This document shows positions 48,599-56,902 of a stretch of 64,000 nucleotides of DNA, piece after piece (the first letter of the stretch is position 1; each line of letters begins with the position of its first letter). Location of the stretch: NCBI GenBank assembly GCA_024641945.1, contig JAHECD010000008.1, positions 1-64,000 on the forward strand. Direction: 5' to 3'. The position numbers and the translations under genes are program-made. The stretch is from Rubrivivax sp. Its GTDB lineage: Bacteria; Pseudomonadota; Gammaproteobacteria; Burkholderiales; Burkholderiaceae_C. The notes under the pieces were generated by a model. That model searched no databases, had not been told where the DNA came from, and worked only from the letters and a program-made list of their open reading frames with translations.

Positions 48599-50499
48599 AC
48601 GCCATCCTCGCCCCCGCCCGCTCCGACGCCGCGAATGCCTCACGTGCGGCCGAGTCGATCGCCGAGCACATCGTCGAGGTCATCAGCGACTCCGGCGAAG
48701 GCGCCCAGCGCTGCGGCCAGTCGCTGGCGGCGATCGCCGCGCGCATGGGCAACGGCATCTGGACCACCGAGATCATCCCGGCCGAGATCCAGCCGCCGGC
48801 GCGCAGCGTGGCCGGTGCGAGCGGCATACGCATCCGCATCGGCTCGCAGCGTGTGACGAACGGCGGTGACCAGACCGACCTCGTCGTCGCCTTCAACGAG
48901 CAGGTGTTGATCGGGCGTGTGCAGGCGCGCGAACTCAAGCCGGGCGCGACCATCCTGCTCGAGAGCATGTGGCGCACGCACCGCGACCCCGCCGTGGCCG
49001 CCTCGTACCAGGAGACGGTCGACGCGCTGCGCAAGGACGGGTTCGACGTGCACGAGATTCCGATGGAAGAGCGCTGCAAGGAACTCGTGAGCGACCCGCG
49101 CAAGGGCAAGAACATGTTCGTGCTGGGCATGCTCTGCAACCTCTACGGGTTGGACGCACAACTCGCGCGCGAGCAGATCGCACGCATCTTCGGCAAGAAG
49201 GACGAGAAGATCATCAAGTCCAACCTCGCGCTCTACGAGGCCGGCGCGGTCTGGGGCGATGCCCACCTGCCGATCAAGTACAACATCCCGGCCACGCGCT
49301 CGAAGGAGGCGCAGATCGTCGTCAACGGCAATACCGCCATTGCGCTGGGTGTGATGGCCTCGGGCATGGACATCTGCGCGATGTACCCGATCACGCCCGC
49401 GACCTCGGCCTCGCATTACCTCAGCGAGGTGTTCGAGAAGGTCGGCGGCCTGGTCCACCAGGCCGAGGACGAGATCGCGGCGTGCGCGTTTGCGATCGGT
49501 GCGTCCTACGCCGGCAAGTGCGCGGTGACCATCACGTCGGGCCCGGGTTTTTCGCTCAAGCAAGAGGCGATCGGGCTGGCGGTGATGGCCGAGATCCCGC
49601 TCGTCGTCGTCAACGTGCAGCGCGGCGGGCCGAGCACCGGGCAGCCGACGAAGGTGGAGCAGGGCGACCTGTACGCGGCGGTCTTCGGCAGCCACGGCGA
49701 TGCGCCCAAGGTCGTGCTCGCACCGTGCAGCATCGAAGACTGCTTCTATTCGATGATCACCGCGCGCAAGATCGCCGAGACCTTCGGCATGGTCGTCGTC
49801 GTGCTGTCCGACGCGAGCCTGGCGACCGCGCAGCAGCCGTTCCCACGCCCGGTCTTCAGCGAGGAGTGGCTGGCACCGCCGGTCGACCAGACGCCGGTGC
49901 CGGCGCGCGCCAGGCCCTACGACTGGGATCCGGTCACCGGCCTGTCGCGGCGCTTCCAGCCCGGGCAGCCGGGCGGCATGCACACGCTCACCGGCCTCGC
50001 GCACGACCGCGCGAGCAAGGTCGCCTACGACCCGTCGATCAACGAGGAGGGGCTGCGTGCACGCAGCCTCAAGCTGGCGGCCTTGCAGAAGACGCTGAAG
50101 ACACCACCGGTGTTCGGGGATGACTCGGGCGACATGCTGCTCGTCGGCTGGGGCAGCACGATGGGTGTCATCGAGGAGGCCGTGGCCCGGCTGCGCAACG
50201 AGGGTCTGAAGGTCTCTTCGCTGCACCTGCGTTTCATCCAGCCGATGCCGTCGGGCATCCGCGAGATCCTTCAGCGCTTCACGCATGTCATGACCATCGA
50301 GGGCACCTGGTCGGACAAGCTCGAGGATGAACTGATCGACGAGGACAACCGCCGCTATGCGCCGCTGGCGATGATGCTGCGCTCGCGCTTCCTCGTCGAC
50401 GTCGACTGCTGGAGCGAGGCACGCGGCCAGCCGATCAAGCCCGGCGCCGTCGCCGCCGTCGTCCGCCAGGCATTGCAACGCAAGGGCAGCGCATCATGA
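48595..50499 (+). CDS. 2-oxoacid:ferredoxin oxidoreductase alpha subunit
   Basis: A 634-residue KorA-type chain with the gamma (about 1-200) and alpha (about 230-634) domains fused. With the beta subunit it oxidatively decarboxylates a 2-oxoacid to the acyl-CoA and CO2 using thiamine diphosphate and reducing ferredoxin. The gamma part has SDSGEGAQRCGQSLAAIAARMG and GDQTDLVVAFNEQ. The alpha part starts ICAMYPITPATSASHYLSEVFEKVGG and has VNVQRGGPSTGQPTKVEQGDLYAAVFG and SLHLRFIQPMPSGIREIL. The start is probably TTG at 48595 with GGAG six bases upstream; a GTG at 48526 would add 23 residues. The last four bases overlap the beta gene. Confidence 0.9.
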   Translation: MNAILAPARSDAANASRAAESIAEHIVEVISDSGEGAQRCGQSLAAIAARMGNGIWTTEIIPAEIQPPARSVAGASGIRIRIGSQRVTNGGDQTDLVVAFNEQVLIGRVQARELKPGATILLESMWRTHRDPAVAASYQETVDALRKDGFDVHEIPMEERCKELVSDPRKGKNMFVLGMLCNLYGLDAQLAREQIARIFGKKDEKIIKSNLALYEAGAVWGDAHLPIKYNIPATRSKEAQIVVNGNTAIALGVMASGMDICAMYPITPATSASHYLSEVFEKVGGLVHQAEDEIAACAFAIGASYAGKCAVTITSGPGFSLKQEAIGLAVMAEIPLVVVNVQRGGPSTGQPTKVEQGDLYAAVFGSHGDAPKVVLAPCSIEDCFYSMITARKIAETFGMVVVVLSDASLATAQQPFPRPVFSEEWLAPPVDQTPVPARARPYDWDPVTGLSRRFQPGQPGGMHTLTGLAHDRASKVAYDPSINEEGLRARSLKLAALQKTLKTPPVFGDDSGDMLLVGWGSTMGVIEEAVARLRNEGLKVSSLHLRFIQPMPSGIREILQRFTHVMTIEGTWSDKLEDELIDEDNRRYAPLAMMLRSRFLVDVDCWSEARGQPIKPGAVAAVVRQALQRKGSAS

Positions 50500-51485
50500 G
50501 CCTCTCACTGAGCCAATGTGTCATCAAGCTGCACGAGGAGCACCACGCCCTCGAGGATTACCAAGGGGGCGTGCCGCGCTGGTGCAGCGGCTGCGGTGAC
50601 AACGCCATCCTGGCGGCGATGCAGCGCCTTTGCAGCGAGGAGAACCTCGCGCCGGAGAACACCGTCTTTGTGTCCGGCATCGGCTGCTCGAGCCGGCTGC
50701 CGCACTACATGAAAACCTACGGATTCCACGGCATCCACGGCCGAGCGTTCCCGGTGGCCGAGGGCATCAAGATGGCGCGGCCGGACCTGCACGTCTTCGT
50801 CAGCACCGGCGACGGCGACTGCTGCAGCATCGGCGCCGCACACTGGATCCACGCCATCCGCTACAACATGAACATCACGGTCATCCTGCACGACAACCAC
50901 GTGTACGGACTGACGAAGAAGCAGGCTTCGCCGACCTCGCCGCGCGGCCTGAAGAGCAACACCACGCCGTACGGCGCGACGCTCGAACCGATGAATCCGC
51001 TGACGGTGACGCTGGGCGTGAAGGGTGCGTCGTTCGTCGCGCAGGCGGTCGACTGGGTGCCCGAGGTGCTGTACGACATCGTGAAGGCCGCCTTCAAGCA
51101 CCGTGGTTTCTCGTTCGTCCGTGTGCTTCAGCGCTGCCCCGAATTCATGCCCAAGGCCTTCGACCCCTGGCTGCACGACCCCGCGCGCACGATGCTGCTG
51201 ACGCACGACAACGGGCTGCAGTTGAGCCCGTCGCTTTCGGTGGCCTACCGCAACCAGCGGGTGCACGATCCGCTCGATATCGACCGGGCGCGCGAGATCG
51301 CGTCGCTGGACGAACCCATCCCCGTGGGCATCCTCTACCGCAATCCCGACGCGGCGTGCTACGAAGACCTGCGCCACGCTGGCCAGTTGCGCTCGCCCGA
51401 GTACATCCGCGCCGGCCTGAACCGGGAGTTCGACAAATACACCGTCTGGCCTGATGAGGAGGCCCCGGCACAGCGGGCCGCCTGA
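50496..51485 (+). CDS. 2-oxoacid:ferredoxin oxidoreductase beta subunit
   Basis: A 329-residue thiamine diphosphate-binding subunit of a KorAB-type enzyme. The [4Fe-4S] cysteines match the KorB pattern: Cys30 and Cys33 (RWCSGCGD), Cys64 (GIGCSSR) and Cys214 (LQRCPEF). The ThDP/Mg motif is GDGDCCSIGAAHWIHAIRYNMNITVILHDNHVYGLTKKQASPTS. The ATG overlaps the alpha stop (ATGA), so the subunits should be made together. The sizes of alpha and beta fit the 2-oxoglutarate:ferredoxin oxidoreductase of Thauera and relatives, but 2-oxoglutarate versus another acid cannot be settled here. Confidence 0.92.
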   Translation: MSLSLSQCVIKLHEEHHALEDYQGGVPRWCSGCGDNAILAAMQRLCSEENLAPENTVFVSGIGCSSRLPHYMKTYGFHGIHGRAFPVAEGIKMARPDLHVFVSTGDGDCCSIGAAHWIHAIRYNMNITVILHDNHVYGLTKKQASPTSPRGLKSNTTPYGATLEPMNPLTVTLGVKGASFVAQAVDWVPEVLYDIVKAAFKHRGFSFVRVLQRCPEFMPKAFDPWLHDPARTMLLTHDNGLQLSPSLSVAYRNQRVHDPLDIDRAREIASLDEPIPVGILYRNPDAACYEDLRHAGQLRSPEYIRAGLNREFDKYTVWPDEEAPAQRAA

Positions 51486-51513
51486 CCGGCCTCCGTCGCC
51501 GCTGAAAGCCCCT

Positions 51514-51591
51514 ATGGCCTCCACACACGCACCCCGTTGTCCGCCCGCCGAGGAGCCGCCCAGCCCCTTTGCGTGGCTGGGCGGGCATTGA
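51514..51591 (+). CDS. Mini-ORF upstream of ferredoxin fusion gene, 25 codons
   Basis: Twenty-five codons (MASTHAPRCPPAEEP...) end in TGA one base before the ATG of the next gene (TGA-T-ATG). The second half of the mini-ORF contains both arms of a 10-bp hairpin, so a ribosome translating it would open the stem and stop beside the next start. This gap, like the one before the alpha subunit, is occupied by a small frame. Chance cannot be excluded. Confidence 0.35.
   Translation: MASTHAPRCPPAEEPPSPFAWLGGH
51556..51584 (+). repeat. Hairpin before ferredoxin fusion gene
   Basis: Perfect 10-bp arms CCGCCCAGCC and GGCTGGGCGG enclose a nine-base loop and end nine bases before ATG 51593. AGGAG lies just in front of the stem (51551-51555), too far from the ATG unless the stem brings it closer. 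No T run follows. Confidence 0.8.
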
Positions 51592-51592
51592 T

Positions 51593-53770
51593 ATGGACAT
51601 GCAAGCCAAGCCCCACGACCCCTTGATCTTCCACCTCACCGGCCGGCGGTCTGGGGACGGTCTGGCGCCCATCGACGGCCTCGCGCTGCGCCCCGCGCTG
51701 CTCGCGCCGTACCGCGAAATAGCCGCGCTGCGCCACGACTTCCCCGTCGTGTTGACCGAGAGTCCGGTGGACCCGGAATTTGTACGGTCGCTGAACTCGA
51801 TGGTGGACCAGGTGCTGCAGGACGTGGCGCCACGCGGCATCGCCGGCGAGCGCCTGCGTCGCCATGCCTTGCAGCTCGAGCAGGGCATCCGCAGTGCGAT
51901 CGATGCCGGCACCGAAGAGACGCTGGCCGAGGCGTGGAATCGCGTGGCAGCCGAGCTCGGTGCGCGCGAGGGCGAGACGCTCGAGCAAGTGCTGGCGCAT
52001 GCTGGCGGCGCCTTGCCCGCCGAGGGACCGTTGATCGGCTGCACCCCGGCGATGCCGGCACGCCTGCTGACCCACGCGTGGCGCGCCGCCCATCGGGCCA
52101 AGGCCCGGCGCTTCCAGGCCGACCTGAGCCGGCTGGTGCAGAAGCTGTCGGACATCCTGCGCGCCGCGTACAGCCATTCGCAGGCCGGGCGCCAGCCGCA
52201 GAGCCTGCGTGAGTCGCTCGGCGGCCCGCACCAGGACGCGTTCGACTTCGAGCGGCTGTCGCAGATCGTCGGCAAGGGCGTGCCGCGCGATGAACTGCCG
52301 CCGGCGCGGCGCGAGCGGCTCGAGCGCACGCTGTCGGCGCTCGAGTGGCAGACGGTGTTCGACCTGGACGGCAGCGATGCCGCGGACGACTACGTCTTCG
52401 ACAACTGCGCGGCCGTGGCCGCCGCCTGCCGCGAGCGCATGCCCCACGTCGTGGCGCTGTCGAAGGCCCTGGCCATCGCGGAACTCGAGGTCGCCGGACG
52501 GTATGTCGAGGCGGAGCACGACCTCTTCTTCGAGGCCTTCGACGCCGACATGCTGGACGCCGAGGAGCGGGCGCGTTTTCCCGATTACCTGGTGTGCGTC
52601 CCGCCGGATCGCAACGAGGCGCCGGAGAACGCCCACCTGATGGACCTGCTGTCCTCGGGCCTGCCAGTGAAGGTGCTGGTGCAGACGTCGGACTTGCTCG
52701 AGGACCAGGCGGCCGGCGCTGCGCACTTTGCCTTCGGCGTGCGCAGCGCGCGGCTGGCGACCGCAGCGATGGGGCTGGGCGGCATGTTCGTGCTGCAGTG
52801 CGCGGCGTCCAATCTGGTGGCCCTGCGCGGCCGGATCGCGCAGGGCATGGCTTGCCGCGAGCCGGCGCTGTTCAGCGTCTACGCCGCTTCGGATGCATCG
52901 GCGGGTCCGCTACCGCCCTACCTGGCCGCGGCGGCGGCGATGCAATCGCGTGCCTTCCCGGCGTTCAGTTACGACGCCGCGGCCGGCGCCAATTGGGCCG
53001 AGCGCTTCTCGCTCGAAAACAACCCGATGCAGGAGGCGGACTGGTCGGTCGAGTCGGTGGACTTCAGCGACGCCGCGTTGCAGCGCGCCAGCGAGCGCTG
53101 CGCCTTCACCTTTGCCGACTTCGTGCTCTGCGATCCGCGCCATGCCGCGCACTTTGCGGTCGTGCCGCGTGCGCGTTGGCACGCGCAGATGATGCCGGCC
53201 GCCGACTGGCTGCAGCTCAGCGAAGCCGATGCGGCGCAGCACGTGCCGTACCTGCTGGCGGTCGACCCGCACGACGTGATGCACCGGGTGATCGTCGACG
53301 CACGCGTGATGCAGGCCACCCGGCGATGCCTGTTGCTGTGGCATCGCCTGCAGGAGCATGGCGGCGTGCACGACTCGTATGCCGAGCGGCTGTTGGCACG
53401 CGAGAAGGCCGCATGGGCCGCGTCGCAGCAGGCCCAACCCGCAACGCTCGCGCCGGAGAAGGAGGCTGCCCCGGCGGCGGCCGACGTCGCAGCGAGCGGA
53501 CCCGCGGCGCCCGCGCACTCGCGCGACGAGGCGTGGATCGACACCGCGCGCTGCCCGAGCTGCAACGAGTGCCAGCTGATCAACGATCGTCTGTTCGGTT
53601 ACGACGAGCGCAAGCAGGCGTTCATCAAGGACCTCGCGGCCGGCACCTACCGCCAGCTCGTCGAGGCCGCCGAGAGCTGCCAGGTCGCCATCATTCACCC
53701 AGGCAAGCCGCGCGACCCGAAGGAACCCGGGCTGGACGAGCTGCTGGCGCGCGCCGAGCCGTTTCGTTGA
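51593..53770 (+). CDS. Large protein with C-terminal ferredoxin domain
   Basis: A 725-residue protein. The last 80 residues are a single-cluster ferredoxin: Cys654, Cys657, Cys660 (CPSCNEC) and Cys696 (AESCQVAIIHPG), a C-x2-C-x2-C-x35-C set that should bind one [4Fe-4S] or [3Fe-4S] centre. A Pro/Ala linker (about 605-640) joins it to roughly 600 residues that I cannot name. That part is helical in its first third and has blocks such as ALFSVYAASDASAGPLPPYLAAAAAMQSRAFPAFSYD. As last gene of the Nfn/Kor unit it is the likely electron carrier or scaffold. An in-frame TTG lies at 51569 and ATG again at 51599. Confidence 0.75.
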   Translation: MDMQAKPHDPLIFHLTGRRSGDGLAPIDGLALRPALLAPYREIAALRHDFPVVLTESPVDPEFVRSLNSMVDQVLQDVAPRGIAGERLRRHALQLEQGIRSAIDAGTEETLAEAWNRVAAELGAREGETLEQVLAHAGGALPAEGPLIGCTPAMPARLLTHAWRAAHRAKARRFQADLSRLVQKLSDILRAAYSHSQAGRQPQSLRESLGGPHQDAFDFERLSQIVGKGVPRDELPPARRERLERTLSALEWQTVFDLDGSDAADDYVFDNCAAVAAACRERMPHVVALSKALAIAELEVAGRYVEAEHDLFFEAFDADMLDAEERARFPDYLVCVPPDRNEAPENAHLMDLLSSGLPVKVLVQTSDLLEDQAAGAAHFAFGVRSARLATAAMGLGGMFVLQCAASNLVALRGRIAQGMACREPALFSVYAASDASAGPLPPYLAAAAAMQSRAFPAFSYDAAAGANWAERFSLENNPMQEADWSVESVDFSDAALQRASERCAFTFADFVLCDPRHAAHFAVVPRARWHAQMMPAADWLQLSEADAAQHVPYLLAVDPHDVMHRVIVDARVMQATRRCLLLWHRLQEHGGVHDSYAERLLAREKAAWAASQQAQPATLAPEKEAAPAAADVAASGPAAPAHSRDEAWIDTARCPSCNECQLINDRLFGYDERKQAFIKDLAAGTYRQLVEAAESCQVAIIHPGKPRDPKEPGLDELLARAEPFR

Positions 53771-53810
53771 TCGACCCGGTCGGCGTCACCGCCGCGCGCA
53801 CACCTGCGCC

Positions 53811-54419
53811 TCAGCGCACGCGGGCCGATTTGGCGATGGCCTCCGCGCTCGACAGATGGCGATCGAAGAAGGCGAGCCGCGGCGCGGTGTAGGTGATCGC
53901 GAACAGCTCGCCGTTGCGTACCGTGCCCCAGCCGATGCCACGCAGGCGCACGTCGTCTTCCTTGCGGATGCCGCTGAACTCGAAGCGGAAGCCCGGCCCG
54001 CCGGCAAACGACACCGGGGCAACCTTGTCAAGCTGGAAGGTGGAGCCGCCGCGCGCATACAGACCCTCGAACAGCCCGACCACGTCGCTCGCCTGCATCG
54101 TCGACTTGAAGGCCAGCGGCTTCTGGCCCTTGGGCTCCGAAGGCGTGGGCGCGATCAGCGCACCGTCCTTGAGCCCCACGTAGAAGCGCAGCGTGTCGAC
54201 CGTGATGCCGTCCTGAGTCCAGGTGGGCGTGTTGTCGCCCATGCCGCGCTCGAACTGGTTCCATGGCTTGTCGACGGTGACGACGAGCCGCTCCTTCAGC
54301 GTGATGTCACCGCTGGCCACGTGGGACACCTGTGCGCAGCCGGCGAGCCAGAGCAGGGCGATGATGCCGAAGGCCCGGGCGATGGGGCGGGTCGGCGAAA
54401 TGCCTGGTCCTTTGGTCAT
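53811..54419 (-). CDS. Predicted lipoprotein, unknown function
   Basis: A 202-residue protein with a signal peptide and lipobox LAGC (Cys28). The following residues AQV give no inner-membrane retention Asp, so outer-membrane sorting is likely. The mature part is beta-strand-rich (ITLKERLVVTVDKPWNQFERGM, GGPGFRFEFSG, GELFAITYTAPRLAFFDRHL). I recognise no family. Its ATG overlaps the stop of the M48 protease gene (ATGA), so it is the last of three coupled envelope genes. Confidence 0.75.
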   Translation of the reverse strand: MTKGPGISPTRPIARAFGIIALLWLAGCAQVSHVASGDITLKERLVVTVDKPWNQFERGMGDNTPTWTQDGITVDTLRFYVGLKDGALIAPTPSEPKGQKPLAFKSTMQASDVVGLFEGLYARGGSTFQLDKVAPVSFAGGPGFRFEFSGIRKEDDVRLRGIGWGTVRNGELFAITYTAPRLAFFDRHLSSAEAIAKSARVR

Positions 54420-55561
54420 GTCAGTTCCTCGAGCGATTGTTGAATGAGCGCGGCGTCCGGCGCGCCGGGTGCCAGTTCGAGATAGCGGCGCCAGGCATCG
54501 CGCGCGGGCTGCGTCTGCTTCAGCGTCCGGTAGAGATAGCCGAGCGCCCGGTGCGTCGCCGCCGGTTCGCGGCCCGTCTTGAGGGCCGCCTGAAAGTCGG
54601 CCAGTGCCGCGTCCAGATCGCCGTCGGCGGCGCGTTGGCGGCGCGCTTCGCCGCGAAAGTGAAGCAGCTCGGCAGCGTCCGGTTCGCGTCCAATCAGCCG
54701 GTCGAGCAACGCCACGCTTTCAAAGGGCCGGCCGCGTTTGATCTCGTCGTCCAGCAGGCCGAACCGATGCGGCGCCAGGCGCGCCCGCCACTCGGCTTCG
54801 AACGTTCCGCCCTGCAGGCCAGCAGCCATCGTCTCGAGCGCCGCGCGGCGCTCGTCCGACGGCGGATGGGTGGCGAACAGCGCACTGTCCTTGGTCGGGT
54901 CGGCGCCCGGTGTGGCCTTCAGCTCGTCCAGCAGGTTGGCCCAGATCTTCGAGGCCTCGCGCGGGTCGTAGCCTGTCTTTTGCAGCAGCGCGATACTGAT
55001 GCGGTCGGCCTCGCGCTCGTGTTCGCGCGAGAAGGCCAGCGCGCCGGCGAGCGTGGCGATCTGCCCCACCATGCCGACGAGTCCGAACAAGCCGATGAAC
55101 TGGGCGAAGGCCGCACGTCCCTTCAGGTCACGCAGCTGTTCCAGCGTATGGCGTTGCAGGTAGTGGCCGATCTCGTGCGCCAGCACGGCGGCGAGCTGCG
55201 CCTCGTTCTCCACCCGCAGCAGCAACCCGCTCCAGACCTGCATCATCCCGTTCGGCGCCATATTGGCGTTGAAGTAGGGCGTGCGGATCGCGTACACCCG
55301 CACATCGGCGCAATGCTCGCCGCCGAGCTTGCACACGATGCCGGCAAGGTAGGCCTCGAGCGCCGGATCGCGCATGCGGAACGGGCTGCGGCGCAGGCGG
55401 GTCTCCTCGCGGTCCATCATGGCCCACAGGCCGCCTTCGTCCGTGGCGACGTCGGGCCGGGTGAATCGCGGCGGCGCGGTCCAGTCGGCCTGCGCCCCGG
55501 CCAGGCCGGCGAATGCGCCACATTGAGTGCAGCCCCAGCGCAGCGCTTGGCGTCGGTTCAT
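54416..55561 (-). CDS. M48 family metalloprotease with TPR tail (BepA-like)
   Basis: A 381-residue exported zinc protease. The active site is H129-E-I-G-H133 in AVLAHEIGHYLQRH, with the third ligand Glu in SREHEREADRIS. A hydrophobic patch after the motif and a C-terminal TPR-like region (about 290-380, DLDAALADFQAALKTGREPAATHRALGYLYRTLKQTQPARDAW) give the BepA/YfgC architecture, involved in outer-membrane protein quality control. The N-terminus has twin Arg (NRRQALRWG) and a short hydrophobic stretch, suggesting Tat or Sec export. The gene is coupled by ATGA overlaps at both ends. Confidence 0.9.
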   Translation of the reverse strand: MNRRQALRWGCTQCGAFAGLAGAQADWTAPPRFTRPDVATDEGGLWAMMDREETRLRRSPFRMRDPALEAYLAGIVCKLGGEHCADVRVYAIRTPYFNANMAPNGMMQVWSGLLLRVENEAQLAAVLAHEIGHYLQRHTLEQLRDLKGRAAFAQFIGLFGLVGMVGQIATLAGALAFSREHEREADRISIALLQKTGYDPREASKIWANLLDELKATPGADPTKDSALFATHPPSDERRAALETMAAGLQGGTFEAEWRARLAPHRFGLLDDEIKRGRPFESVALLDRLIGREPDAAELLHFRGEARRQRAADGDLDAALADFQAALKTGREPAATHRALGYLYRTLKQTQPARDAWRRYLELAPGAPDAALIQQSLEELT

Positions 55562-56307
55562 TTCGGCGCCGGGAAGCCGGTCAGCAACACATTCACCGTC
55601 TCCGCCGCGGGGGCCGCTTCGCGCAGGTCTCCGCTGGCCCGCGCAAGTTGGTTGAACCAGATCACCTGGCCCGTCTGCAGATCCACGAGCGACGCATAAC
55701 CGACCTGAACACCGCCGGCGATGCCCACGCCGAGCAGGGCGAGCGCGACCATGGTCGCCTTGCGTTCGGCGCTGGCGTAGCTGTCGCGCACCCAGACGAA
55801 CAGGCCGTAACGCGCGCCGGTCTTGTCGCGCAGCGGCGCCATCGCATTTCCGAAGCTCCAGTTGAGCTGCCCCGCCTTGGTCGGCAGTGCCCAGATGCCG
55901 CCTTGTGAATGGTGCAGCGCGATCGATCGCGCGACAGCGGCATGCAGGCCCACCTGCTCGGCAAATTCATCGGCGTCCGTCTCGCTGAGCTCGACCGTCT
56001 GCAGGCGGAACTTGACCCGCTTGGTTTCGATCGCGCGCTTCATGTGTTCCTGCGCCGATGCCGTCCAGTCGGCCTTCGGCTCGGCCACGCCGCCGGCGCT
56101 GAGAGAGAACAATTCCACGTCCACCGGCATCAGCACGATTCGGTCCTCCGCTGCGAGGCCGGCAAAACCCGGTGCCAGTTGCTTGGAAGTCGGCGCGGGC
56201 GGCGCGGGCGGCGCCGCAGTTGTCTGGGCGTGCGCCGCGAAAGCCAGCGAGCAGAACAACGCGGCGCACAGCGCAGCACGGCGCAAGCCGTTGGGATCGG
56301 TCTTCAT
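55558..56307 (-). CDS. Periplasmic protein of unknown function
   Basis: A 249-residue secreted protein. Residues 1-29 are a Sec signal peptide ending in AAHAQ. A Pro/Ala-rich stretch follows, then an alpha/beta domain with LMPVDVELFSLSAGGVAEPKADWT, ARYGLFVWVRDSYASAERK and VQVGYASLVDLQTGQVIWFNQLARASGDLR. These blocks recall the N-terminal fold of CsgG/LpoB/TolB-type periplasmic proteins, but I cannot name a family. AGGAGG lies seven bases before the ATG. Its stop overlaps the M48 start (ATGA), so it heads a three-gene envelope operon. Confidence 0.75.
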   Translation of the reverse strand: MKTDPNGLRRAALCAALFCSLAFAAHAQTTAAPPAPPAPTSKQLAPGFAGLAAEDRIVLMPVDVELFSLSAGGVAEPKADWTASAQEHMKRAIETKRVKFRLQTVELSETDADEFAEQVGLHAAVARSIALHHSQGGIWALPTKAGQLNWSFGNAMAPLRDKTGARYGLFVWVRDSYASAERKATMVALALLGVGIAGGVQVGYASLVDLQTGQVIWFNQLARASGDLREAAPAAETVNVLLTGFPAPK

Positions 56308-56407
56308 GGGGTCTCCTCCTGTCCAGCCGCAGTCATCGTGGCCTGCGAGTGTGGCGTTCGACGGGCGCGTTCGGCACGCCGCTGCCCGCGCGGATGTCGG
56401 CAGGACG

Positions 56408-56902
56408 TTAAATCTGCCGCGGGCGGCCGAGCATGACCAGCACGGCCAGGCCGCCGAGCGTGGCAAAGACCGCCAGGCTCCAGAATTCGTACGGCACGCC
56501 CAGCACGGTGCCGACCGCATCGGCGCATGAAGCGCGCGGGGCAAAGATCTCCGGCAGCGCGCTGTCCAGGCCGGTCCCGCTGATGACCTTGTCGGCGAAC
56601 GTGAGGTTGCACGATGCCGACGCCGCGGCCACGAAGTGCTGCCACAGCGCTGCGGCGATGCCGCAGGTGGCCAGCAGGTCCAGCGTGGCTGCACACACGA
56701 TGCGTCCTGCCCGCGAGCGCCAGGCCAGGCCGGCCAGCGACACGAAGGCGATCAGCACGAAGATCAGCCGCTGCAGGATGCACCAGGGGCACGGCTGCAT
56801 GTCGTAGACGTGCTGCGACACGAGCGCCGAGGCCACGGCCCCCGCGCTGATGGCCAGGGCCAGACCGAAGACGCGCGTGGGGTTGGTGAAGAAATTGCTC
56901 AC
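56408..56902 (-). CDS. dsbB: Disulfide bond formation protein B
   Basis: A 164-residue, four-helix inner-membrane protein that reoxidises DsbA and passes electrons to quinone. The first redox pair is Cys38/Cys41 in QPCPWCILQR and the second pair Cys98/Cys126 on the second periplasmic loop. Length and the order of helices fit DsbB. The start is a GTG at 56902, which overlaps the stop of the RidA gene (GTGA). The longer in-frame start would add 11 Arg-rich residues unlike the family. Confidence 0.93.
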   Translation of the reverse strand: MSNFFTNPTRVFGLALAISAGAVASALVSQHVYDMQPCPWCILQRLIFVLIAFVSLAGLAWRSRAGRIVCAATLDLLATCGIAAALWQHFVAAASASCNLTFADKVISGTGLDSALPEIFAPRASCADAVGTVLGVPYEFWSLAVFATLGGLAVLVMLGRPRQI

